From an uncultured Rhizobiaceae group bacterium (GTDB taxonomy: Bacteria > Pseudomonadota > Alphaproteobacteria > Rhizobiales > Rhizobiaceae), in contig CALHHQ010000084.1 of assembly GCA_938030645.1 (NCBI GenBank), positions 1-6,630 of the forward strand: DNA of 6,630 nt, given 5' to 3'. How positions within the stretch are numbered: the first letter of the stretch is position 1; each line of letters opens with the position of its first letter. Shown here piece by piece: positions 1-4,617 of the stretch. Below the pieces are notes generated by a model, which worked only from the letters and a program-made list of their open reading frames with translations, did not search any database and was not told the origin of the DNA. A program made the position numbers and the translations under genes.

Positions 1-84
1 ATACTTCGACAATGTGGGGCGCGAAATGCCGCTCGCTTCCGCCAACTCCTGCATCGTGCCGATTTTCTGTTTTTGCTTGGCCAT
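1..84 (-). CDS. LacI-family transcriptional regulator, N-terminal fragment
   Basis: Only the first 28 codons are present; the gene continues beyond the left edge. The peptide starts MAKQKQKIGTMQELAEASGI and continues SRPTLSKY. This is the helix-turn-helix of LacI-type repressors: the 'MQELAEASGIS' segment forms helix 1 and the turn, and 'SRPTLSKY' is the start of the recognition helix, where LacI proteins typically have S-x-x-T-(V/L)-S. Such proteins normally carry a C-terminal periplasmic-binding-protein-like domain that senses a sugar or related ligand; none of that is visible here. The ATG at 84-82 follows a weak purine stretch (CGGATAA) with a T-rich spacer, so the ribosome binding site is poor. 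The family call is sound for so short a piece; target genes and ligand are unknown. Confidence 0.8.
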   Translation of the reverse strand, partial: MAKQKQKIGTMQELAEASGISRPTLSKY

Positions 85-90
85 AAAAAA

Positions 91-297
91 TTATCCGAGC
101 ACTTCTTCGCAAACTATTTCGCAGTTCTTCACAATGTTGGGATAAAATTTTACGTATGTAAAGGTTTTGTCCAAATTCAGTCCCCCACTCTCAGCGATGC
201 AATTGGGACAATCGTTGAACAGTTGTTTGCGTTGGCACAGAGAGCAAGTTGAAAGCAGAATTGCGTCCAAGATTTCGATCGCAATGTGTTGCAGCAA
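91..297 (-). CDS. Doubtful small cysteine-rich ORF (68 aa)
   Basis: I do not recognise this product. The frame ends with TAA only 6 nt before the ATG of the LacI-type gene, in the spacing expected of an upstream operon partner. It contains two CxxC pairs, CSLC and CPNC, eight residues apart (a zinc-ribbon-like arrangement), and a later CEIVC. Against it: the only start is a TTG at 297 with no Shine-Dalgarno sequence. The frame stays open upstream to a stop at 330-328, inside the stem-loop at 318-347, and the extra codons also read plausibly as protein (SQALNDSLSK). It could be a real small zinc-binding protein, a decayed remnant of a longer gene, or a chance frame. Confidence 0.25.
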   Translation of the reverse strand: MLQHIAIEILDAILLSTCSLCQRKQLFNDCPNCIAESGGLNLDKTFTYVKFYPNIVKNCEIVCEEVLG

Positions 298-317
298 TTT
301 TGATAAACTGTCGTTCA

Positions 318-347
318 GAGCCTGACTTCAATTTAGAAGTCAGGCTC
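318..347 (-). terminator. Perfect 12-bp stem-loop after the exported NTF2-like gene
   Basis: GAGCCTGACTTC (318-329) and GAAGTCAGGCTC (336-347) are exact reverse complements around a 6-nt loop (AATTTA). The hairpin begins 8 nt past the stop codon of the minus-strand gene at 356-817, the usual place for a terminator. On the minus strand no clean U-run follows. On the plus strand a T-run (359-363) appears only after an 11-nt gap. It may therefore be an imperfect intrinsic terminator or a 3'-end-stabilising hairpin. The stem is certain, its role is inferred. Confidence 0.6.
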
Positions 348-355
348 CCACAAAA

Positions 356-817
356 CTATTTTTGAGCGTGTTGATTGTACATGTCGACAACGATGTCCCA
401 CTCTGTTCCATTGCGCTTCATAACAAAGAGATATGTTCCAGCGCCCTTCACGCCTTTGCTTTCAACATTGATGTCATATCGTCCCATCAAAACGGCCTGA
501 CTGCCGTCTTTTGAAACGAACGTATGGTCTGCTGTATGCGTCAGTTTGCCTTTGTTTTTCGCGAGAAATCCAAAGGTGTTGCGCGGCACTTCAAGCCCTG
601 CAACGGGCTCTTTGCCTGGCGCGACCCATAATGGGTTGGCATTATACAAAGCGACAAACGCATCCATATCATAGTCTGCTGCAATGGCATTGTAGCGCTC
701 ATTGTATTCCAAAAGTCCCTTGTCCGGAGTGATCGTTGTGTTGTCTGCAAACACTGGTGTTGCCGTGATCAGAATGGCGGAGGCTGCGAGAGTGGTGATT
801 GTTTTCATGATAGACAT
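356..817 (-). CDS. Exported NTF2/SnoaL-like (DUF4440-type) protein
   Basis: The 153-residue protein has a Sec signal peptide: basic MSIMK, a hydrophobic stretch to about residue 20, then PVFA with probable cleavage between A24 and D25. The mature part of about 129 residues has the size and layout of a single-domain alpha+beta NTF2-like fold. An N-terminal helix (about 35-60, 'ERYNAIAADYDMDAFVALYN') with the typical 'D...FVALY' pattern is followed by 'PLWVAPGKEPVAG' and several beta strands ending in 'EWDIVVDMYNQH'. The family includes small-molecule cyclases, isomerases and ligand-binding proteins, so the exact function is unknown; a periplasmic location is likely. The first ATG (817) is preferred because AAGGA at 828-824 lies 6 nt upstream; an in-frame ATG at 808 would also leave a signal peptide. 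It lies 46 nt after a second, cytosolic NTF2-like gene and is probably the last gene of that operon. Confidence 0.75.
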   Translation of the reverse strand: MSIMKTITTLAASAILITATPVFADNTTITPDKGLLEYNERYNAIAADYDMDAFVALYNANPLWVAPGKEPVAGLEVPRNTFGFLAKNKGKLTHTADHTFVSKDGSQAVLMGRYDINVESKGVKGAGTYLFVMKRNGTEWDIVVDMYNQHAQK

Positions 818-863
818 GTTAGTTCCTTTTTAATTGGTCGTCCGTGAGCTTGGTGTGAACCTG

Positions 864-1268
864 TTAAGCCGCTTCGTTTTCCGGGCGCAGAAAAATGACT
901 TCGCGAGTGACCTGCCAACGGCCATCCTCATGAATGAGGTCGATGCTGAGAATGAGCATCATGTTTTGACCACTCAGGTCATTTTTACGCGACAGCAATA
1001 CGTGGGCTTTGTCGCCATTCACATCGATGCGGTGAAAGTTCGCCCAGGTGTTCATCGGCGGATCACCTGCTTCTCGCTTAGAAGCAAAAAGCCCTTTGAA
1101 TGCCGCTTTATCAGCAGTGTTCACGTTGTCTTGCGTGTCGACCATGATCACCCGAAGGTCCTCATGATAAATGCGTTCCAAAACTTCGACGTCATAGTTT
1201 GTCGCCGTTTGAATGAGGTCATCAATCGCTTGTTTGACTTCTTGGACGCGGGGATTCTCTGTACTCAT
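864..1268 (-). CDS. Cytosolic NTF2/SnoaL-like protein
   Basis: This is a 134-residue single-domain protein without signal peptide. It opens with 'VQEVKQAIDDLIQTATNYDV' (residues 8-27) and 'LERIYHEDLRVIMVD', the helix-then-strand start of SnoaL/DUF4440 proteins, in which a residue-poor cavity is lined by aromatic and acidic side chains. 'NTWANFHRIDVNGDKAHVLL' and 'LILSIDLIHEDGRWQVTREV' supply the later strands; the final 'dGrWqv' is a hallmark of the superfamily. The start at 1268 is supported by AAGGA (1281-1277) 8 nt upstream. It sits between the peroxiredoxin-like gene (116-nt gap) and the exported NTF2-like gene (46-nt gap), all on one strand. No catalytic residues can be assigned, so it may be an enzyme or a binding protein. 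Family call is good, function unknown. Confidence 0.75.
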   Translation of the reverse strand: MSTENPRVQEVKQAIDDLIQTATNYDVEVLERIYHEDLRVIMVDTQDNVNTADKAAFKGLFASKREAGDPPMNTWANFHRIDVNGDKAHVLLSRKNDLSGQNMMLILSIDLIHEDGRWQVTREVIFLRPENEAA

Positions 1269-1384
1269 TTTTTTCTTCCTTGCTGCTCTATTTGGTATTT
1301 TTGGACATCAAAGGTCAGTCACGCTGCGAATACAGCATGCGTCAGGCCTTCGCCTCAGGTTCAGTAAAGTGTTTTAGTGGTGCT

Positions 1385-1948
1385 TCAGGCGGTTTCGGAT
1401 TTCTTGCCATCCGCCTGATTGAGAGTTCCACGAATTGGATAGTTGTTTTCAGGGTTTCGAATGAACCCAAGCCCCATAACAAGAGACGTCAGGTTTGGGC
1501 GTGCAAATGGTGCATTGGATATATCAGTCACCTGAAGTGCCCCGTCCGCATTGATGACAAACAAACCCGGCTCGGCAAAGGGTCGGTCCGTCTCCTGCTC
1601 TGAACGGGGATGAGAAACATAAAGACCAAGCTCATGCATTTGCTCGACGCTCAATTCATAACCGACCGCATAGTCAGGATTCACGATTGAAATTTGTTCA
1701 CGGGCCTTTTCTTCAGGATCCGCAGAAACCGCCACCACATCAATGCCAAGTGCATTTAGGTCTGTAAGCGCGTCATTGATTTCGCCAAGATAGCGCGTGC
1801 AAATCGGACAATGTTTGCCGCGATATACAACAACCATTTGCCAATCATTAGCGCCTTGCGGTGCCCCAAGGGTTATCTCGCCTCCTCCTAATTTTGGAAC
1901 TGTTATGGATGGAAGCTTATCTCCAGCATTGAGTTTTTGAGCGGCCAT
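1385..1948 (-). CDS. Peroxiredoxin-like AhpC/TSA-family protein with CPIC motif
   Basis: The 187-residue protein has a thioredoxin fold of the AhpC/TSA type. 'AGDKLPSITVP' (8-18) is the usual entry into this domain. 'VVVYRGKHCPICTRYLGEI' (39-57) holds the redox centre C47-P-I-C50. 'LGIDVVAVSADPEEKAREQI' is the strand-loop-helix with the family's 'vvaIS.D'. 'FAEPGLFVINADGALQVTDI' is the strand pair near the active site. The YRG-x-x-CP-x-C arrangement matches the peroxiredoxin-like subgroup often called PRX_like2 rather than classical 2-Cys AhpC, which has a Thr three residues before the peroxidatic Cys. Peroxidase activity is therefore plausible but unproven; a disulfide reductase role is an alternative. 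There is no signal peptide, so it is cytosolic. AAGGAG at 1960-1955 with 6-nt spacing fixes the start. It is divergent from a TetR-type regulator and probably controlled by it. Confidence 0.85.
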   Translation of the reverse strand: MAAQKLNAGDKLPSITVPKLGGGEITLGAPQGANDWQMVVVYRGKHCPICTRYLGEINDALTDLNALGIDVVAVSADPEEKAREQISIVNPDYAVGYELSVEQMHELGLYVSHPRSEQETDRPFAEPGLFVINADGALQVTDISNAPFARPNLTSLVMGLGFIRNPENNYPIRGTLNQADGKKSETA

Positions 1949-1958
1949 TATTTTCTCC

Positions 1959-1987
1959 TTGAGATTTTGTAATGATCGTTATAAAAT
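1959..1987 (+). promoter_or_regulatory. Predicted promoter of the TetR-type regulator gene
   Basis: TTGAGA (1959-1964) and TAAAAT (1982-1987), each 5/6 to the sigma-70 consensus, are separated by the optimal 17 nt. Transcription would start near 1994, about 25 nt before the ATG at 2019. The -35 overlaps the ribosome binding site of the divergent peroxiredoxin-like gene. The spacer and -10 coincide with the operator-like site at 1964-1987, so a bound repressor should block this promoter as well. Confidence 0.6.
1964..1987. promoter_or_regulatory. Operator-like palindrome 1 (probable TetR-family site)
   Basis: This is a 24-bp near-perfect palindrome centred on GATC: core TAATGATCGTTA, with ATTTTG on the left and TAAAAT on the right. 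Ten of the 12 symmetric pairs match. It covers the -10 regions of both divergent promoters. It is 20/24 identical to a second site at 2011-2034. Position, symmetry and duplication make it the likely binding site of the adjacent TetR-type regulator; binding itself is inferred. Confidence 0.65.
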
Positions 1988-2008
1988 ATTTTCTAAATTG
2001 AAAGTCAA
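1978..2008 (-). promoter_or_regulatory. Predicted promoter of the peroxiredoxin/NTF2 operon
   Basis: Reading the minus strand, TTGACT (2008-2003, 5/6 to the -35 consensus) is followed after 19 nt by TATAAC (1983-1978, 5/6 to the -10 consensus). Transcription would begin near 1971, leaving a leader of about 22 nt before the ATG at 1948. The 19-nt spacer is longer than optimal, which may suit a regulated promoter. The -10 lies inside the operator-like site at 1964-1987. Confidence 0.45.
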
Positions 2009-2010
2009 GG

Positions 2011-2034
2011 ATTTTATAATGATCGATACAAAAA
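2011..2034. promoter_or_regulatory. Operator-like site 2, overlapping the regulator start codon
   Basis: The sequence ATTTTATAATGATCGATACA followed by four A's matches 20 of 24 positions of the site at 1964-1987, in the same orientation, 47 bp away centre to centre. Its own symmetry is weaker (outer TTTT/AAAA, inner TA, GATC centre). It contains the ATG (2019-2021) of the TetR-type gene and begins just after the gene's AAGG and the -35 of the opposing promoter. A protein bound here could act as a transcription roadblock. Confidence 0.55.
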
Positions 2035-2648
2035 AAGTTGGGAGACCCAAAAAATTTGATCGTGATGATGCATTGGCTGCAGCGGTCAATATCTTTTGGG
2101 CAAAGGGTTATGATGGCGCATCTATGAAAGACTTAACTCAGGGCATGGGCATCAATGGACCAAGTCTCTACGCAGAGTTTGGCGACAAACATGGTCTGTA
2201 TCTCGGCGCGATCGACCAATACGCCAATAATGATGCTTGCGCACCGCTGGTAGCTTTGGAAAGTGAAGAGAATATAGCGATTGCAGTTGAATCGTTCTTC
2301 TTGGCGGCAATTGAGTATTCCACCCACCATGAAGGCGGGGCAAAAGGATGCTTTCTGGCTTCTTGTGTGGCAACCAGTGCCGGCGAAGTTGATGGTGCGC
2401 AAGAGTTGTTGAAAGAAGCTATCGAAACGACCGATATTCGCATTGCCGCACGCTTTGAGCTTGAAAAATCCAAGCGAACGTTGCCGCTAGACTTTCCAAG
2501 CGAGGAACGGGCTCAATTGCTTTTCGATCTGCGCCAAGGGTTGGTTTTCCGGGCACGCGCTGGCATTGGCGATGATGTTCTAAAATTAAATGTTAAACAG
2601 CTTGTCGCCATGGTTTTGGCAACACCGTCACCAAAAATTCAGGACTGA
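2019..2648 (+). CDS. TetR/AcrR-family transcriptional regulator
   Basis: This is a 209-residue, all-helical DNA-binding protein. After 'VGRPKKFDRDDAL' (the G-R-P arm common in this family) come 'AAAVNIFWAKGYDGASMKDL' and 'GINGPSLYAEFGDKHGLY', the classic TetR helix-turn-helix with recognition helix about residues 47-53. This N-terminus closely follows the ComR-like subgroup pattern (FW.KGY.G.S..DLT..MGIN.PSLYA.FG.K). Residues 80-209 form a ligand-binding and dimer domain with 'GGAKGCFLASCV' at 106-117. Three cysteines (C74, C111, C116) are present. The ATG at 2019 is chosen over an upstream in-frame TTG at 1959 because AAGG (2007-2010) lies 8 nt before it and the family similarity begins there; the earlier start would also lie inside the promoter. 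It is divergent from the peroxiredoxin-like gene and flanked by two operator-like sites, so autorepression is likely. The inducer is unknown. Confidence 0.9.
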   Translation: MIDTKKVGRPKKFDRDDALAAAVNIFWAKGYDGASMKDLTQGMGINGPSLYAEFGDKHGLYLGAIDQYANNDACAPLVALESEENIAIAVESFFLAAIEYSTHHEGGAKGCFLASCVATSAGEVDGAQELLKEAIETTDIRIAARFELEKSKRTLPLDFPSEERAQLLFDLRQGLVFRARAGIGDDVLKLNVKQLVAMVLATPSPKIQD

Positions 2649-2673
2649 TCACAATGTGACTGATCTGTTTTTT
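2647..2673 (+). terminator. Weak candidate terminator after the TetR-type gene
   Basis: GATCA (2647-2651) can pair with TGATC (2661-2665) over a 9-nt loop, followed by TG and a run of six T's (2668-2673). The stem is short and AT-containing, so termination would be inefficient; read-through toward dctP cannot be excluded. The T-run right after the stop codon is the main support. Confidence 0.35.
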
Positions 2674-2922
2674 AAGTGGCATTTGCGAAAGCATATTGAA
2701 CGGCCTTGGCCAATATCTCTATGCAGTTTCACTATAATCAAAAGCGACACCACCTCTTTCCATCCCGGCGTCAACTCCGATCTATAATTCTGGCAATTTA
2801 TCGTTAGATAACAAATTAATTATGGGTTACACCTTTTCCACGACCGCGGGTTCCAAATTGTTATCGGAGAAAACTCCAGTTCAATCCGCAACCGGAACTA
2901 TAACAAACGACACGGAGGAAAC
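2674..2922 (+). promoter_or_regulatory. dctPQM upstream regulatory region
   Basis: This 249-bp non-coding stretch must hold the TRAP operon promoter unless the operon is read from the TetR-type gene. Two perfect TATAAT hexamers (2733-2738 and 2783-2788) and a TATAAC (2899-2904) are present, but none has a convincing -35 at 16-18 nt, so an activator-dependent or alternative-sigma promoter is possible. An inverted pair GATAACAA (2807-2814) / TTGTTATC (2858-2865) and an overlapping TTATC-GTTA-GATAA palindrome (2798-2811) are candidate regulator sites. ATATTG (2693-2698) and CAATAT (2711-2716) form another small symmetry. The exact start of transcription cannot be set. Confidence 0.4.
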
Positions 2923-3954
2923 ATGTCGATTTCAAAAACTTTGTTTGCAGGTGCAGTTGCGCTTGCCCTTACCACTTCTGCTGCCGTCGCTCAGGAAGTT
3001 ACACTGCGTTTTCAGCACTTTATTTCACCCAAGGGTGCGGTGCCGAGCCTTTTCATGAAGCCATGGGCTGAAAAAGTGATGGCCGATTCTGGTGGCAAGA
3101 TCAAAATCGAACTTTATCCAGGCATGCAATTGGGCGGAAAACCACCAGCACTTTATGACCAAATCCGTGACGGTGTTATCGATGGTGGTTGGGCTCTTCC
3201 TGCTTATACGCCTGGTCGTTTCCCTGAAACTGAAGCCTTTGAACTTCCGTTTGTTACTTCGAAGTCTACAGAAAACTCTTCAAAAGCAGCTTGGGAATTC
3301 GCTGAAAAATACCTCAAAGAACGTATGAGCGATGTGCATTTGATTGCTGTTCATGTTCACGGACCGGGAGCCGTTCATGTGAAGGGCGATCCTGTGATGA
3401 AAGCCGCTGACTTTGCGGGCAAAAAACTTCGTGGCCCGTCACGTGCTGCCAACAATTTGTTGACTGCAATGGGCGCAACACCTGTGGGCATGCCTGTGCC
3501 AGCGTTTCCTGAAGCACTGTCCAAAGGCGTTGTTGAAGGCGGCGTTATCCCTTGGGAAATCGTTGTGCCGTTGAAAGTTCACGAATTGGCGGACAGCCAC
3601 TCGGAAGTTTCTGGCGACAAATCAATGTACAACACGTTCTTTATCTGGGCGATGAACAAGACCAGTTATGCAAACCTGTCTGATGAACTTAAAGCTGTGA
3701 TCGATGCTAATTCTGGCCTCGAAACATCTGCCTGGGCTGGACGCGCCATGGACCAAGGCGATGCCAAGATGAAAGAAATTGTCGGAAAAACAGACAACAA
3801 AATCGTCATGATGTCCGATGAAGCAACTGCTGAAATAAAATCCATTGCAGACGGTCAGATTGCGGAATGGGTGAAAACTTCGACAGCCAACGGCCTTCCT
3901 GCGCAAGCTATGCTTGACGATGCACGTGCATTGGTTGAGAAGCACAGCAAGTAA
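2923..3954 (+). CDS. dctP: TRAP transporter substrate-binding protein DctP
   Basis: DctP is the periplasmic solute receptor of a TRAP transporter, delivering usually a carboxylate-bearing substrate to the DctQM membrane unit. The 343-residue length is typical. A signal peptide (MSISK, hydrophobic core, SAAVA) should be cut after A23 to give Q24-EVTLRFQHF. 'LYPGMQLGGKPPALYDQIRDGVIDGG' (64-89) is the family's first conserved block. 'GKKLRGPSR' (166-174) holds R170, at the position of the arginine that in this family salt-bridges the substrate carboxylate. 'GATPVGMPVPAFPEALSKGVVEGG' (184-207) is the second conserved block. The 'HGPGAVHVKG' segment (146-155) and 'VIPWE' (208-212) recall a subgroup frequent in alphaproteobacteria whose substrates are mostly unknown, so the substrate is not assigned. 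GGAGG (2914-2918) lies 4 nt before the ATG. It is the first gene of dctPQM. Confidence 0.95.
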   Translation: MSISKTLFAGAVALALTTSAAVAQEVTLRFQHFISPKGAVPSLFMKPWAEKVMADSGGKIKIELYPGMQLGGKPPALYDQIRDGVIDGGWALPAYTPGRFPETEAFELPFVTSKSTENSSKAAWEFAEKYLKERMSDVHLIAVHVHGPGAVHVKGDPVMKAADFAGKKLRGPSRAANNLLTAMGATPVGMPVPAFPEALSKGVVEGGVIPWEIVVPLKVHELADSHSEVSGDKSMYNTFFIWAMNKTSYANLSDELKAVIDANSGLETSAWAGRAMDQGDAKMKEIVGKTDNKIVMMSDEATAEIKSIADGQIAEWVKTSTANGLPAQAMLDDARALVEKHSK

Positions 3955-3961
3955 GAAGTTG

Positions 3962-3992
3962 GTGTCCCGGCGCTGGACGAGCGTCGGGACAC
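3962..3992 (+). terminator. Strong dctP-dctQ intergenic stem-loop
   Basis: GTGTCCCGGCGCT (3962-3974) pairs with AGCGTCGGGACAC (3980-3992): 13 bp with one G-U pair and a 5-nt loop (GGACG). It starts 7 nt after the dctP stop. No U-run follows, so it is more likely a 3'-end stabiliser or processing/attenuation hairpin that gives more dctP than dctQM mRNA than a full terminator. Such an excess of the binding protein is the usual stoichiometry for these transporters; its action here is inferred. Confidence 0.7.
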
Positions 3993-3999
3993 TCTCTCA

Positions 4000-4029
4000 A
4001 CATATAGAACTTTTCACATATAGAACTTT
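4000..4029 (+). repeat. Tandem 14-bp repeat, 16-bp period, before dctQ
   Basis: ACATATAGAACTTT occurs exactly at 4000-4013 and again at 4016-4029, separated by TC. A shorter copy of its core, TAGAACTT, recurs at 4055-4062, inside or upstream of the dctQ coding region depending on the start used. The second full copy ends 6 nt before the dctQ ATG, where a Shine-Dalgarno sequence would normally be. It may be a simple local duplication or a binding site. Confidence 0.75.
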
Positions 4030-4035
4030 GCGCAA

Positions 4036-4617
4036 ATGGGCCTTGCACCTTCCTTAGAACTTAAAGTTGGCAGCCTGATGGACCGTATTGCGCGGTGGCT
4101 TGCCTATGCGGGTGGCGTTTTCCTCGTTCTCCTCGCTTTGATGACCGTTGTTTCAACGATTGGCAGAGCTTTTGTTGGCCTTCAAATTGGCCTTGGCCCT
4201 ATCCCCGGTGATTTTGAACTTGTGGAAGCTGGAACTGCAATTTCTGTCTTCTGCTTCATGTCTTGGTGCCAATTGAACCAAGGCCATGTGACAGTGGATG
4301 TCTTGACTGACTTTTTTCCCAAATCAATCAATCTCACATTGATTTTGATCGGCAACATTTTTGTATTTCTGGTGGCTTTCGTTATCGCTTGGCGCTTGTG
4401 GATGGGATTTGGTGAACAAGTAACTTGGTTTGAACAGCCTGTCCGTGACGTGCTTGGGTTCGGTTATAAACCCTTCACAAACAACACAACCTACATTTTG
4501 GGAATGCCGATTTGGTACAGCTATTTCCTGTCTTTTGTAGGTGCATTCTTTTTCACCATCATCAGCGCATACACGGTTTGGCGCGCGCTGAACGATCTTC
4601 TGGGGCGCGTTAAATGA
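4036..4617 (+). CDS. dctQ: TRAP transporter small permease subunit DctQ
   Basis: DctQ is the small inner-membrane subunit of the TRAP transporter that supports the large subunit DctM. The 193-residue product has four hydrophobic spans at about 21-43, 61-81, 99-124 and 155-183, as in the family. 'DFELVEAGTAISVFCF' leads into 'WCQLNQGHVTVDVLTDFF' (77-94), the conserved G-H-V-x-V-D-(V/L) loop signature that identifies DctQ. The start is uncertain: neither the ATG at 4036 nor the in-frame ATG at 4078 (giving MDRIARWLAY, 179 residues) has a good ribosome binding site, and the shorter form resembles typical family N-termini better. It is separated from dctP by 81 nt containing a hairpin and a tandem repeat. 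It overlaps dctM by 4 nt (ATGA), implying translational coupling. Confidence 0.92.
   Translation: MGLAPSLELKVGSLMDRIARWLAYAGGVFLVLLALMTVVSTIGRAFVGLQIGLGPIPGDFELVEAGTAISVFCFMSWCQLNQGHVTVDVLTDFFPKSINLTLILIGNIFVFLVAFVIAWRLWMGFGEQVTWFEQPVRDVLGFGYKPFTNNTTYILGMPIWYSYFLSFVGAFFFTIISAYTVWRALNDLLGRVK

Noticed and set aside
834..1367. Long plus-strand open frame (177 codons) opposite the cytosolic NTF2-like gene
   Set aside because: It is antisense to a gene with a good ribosome binding site and family match; the translation has no recognisable domain and no start signal.
1361..1377. Possible hairpin or repeat (CAGGCCTTCGCCTCAGG area, 1343-1360) between the peroxiredoxin-like and NTF2-like genes
   Set aside because: Only a 4-bp stem (AGGC/GCCT) can form, too weak to call a terminator or repeat element.
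1280..1603. Plus-strand open frame opposite the 3' half of the peroxiredoxin-like gene
   Set aside because: It overlaps a clear thioredoxin-fold gene on the other strand and has no protein-like motif of its own.
1959..2018. Extended TTG start adding 20 residues to the TetR-type regulator
   Set aside because: The extension lies within the predicted promoter -35/-10 and operator, while the ATG at 2019 has an AAGG 8 nt upstream and fits the family N-terminus.
2649..2659. TCACAATGTGA-like symmetry as a CRP/FNR site
   Set aside because: The half-sites are one base apart rather than the 6-bp gap of a CRP box, and the position right after the tetR stop is unsuitable.
2693..2716. ATATTG...CAATAT symmetry with two GGCC blocks
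   Set aside because: Only 7 of 12 symmetric pairs match and it is not placed relative to a convincing promoter; kept as a mention within the dctP upstream region only.
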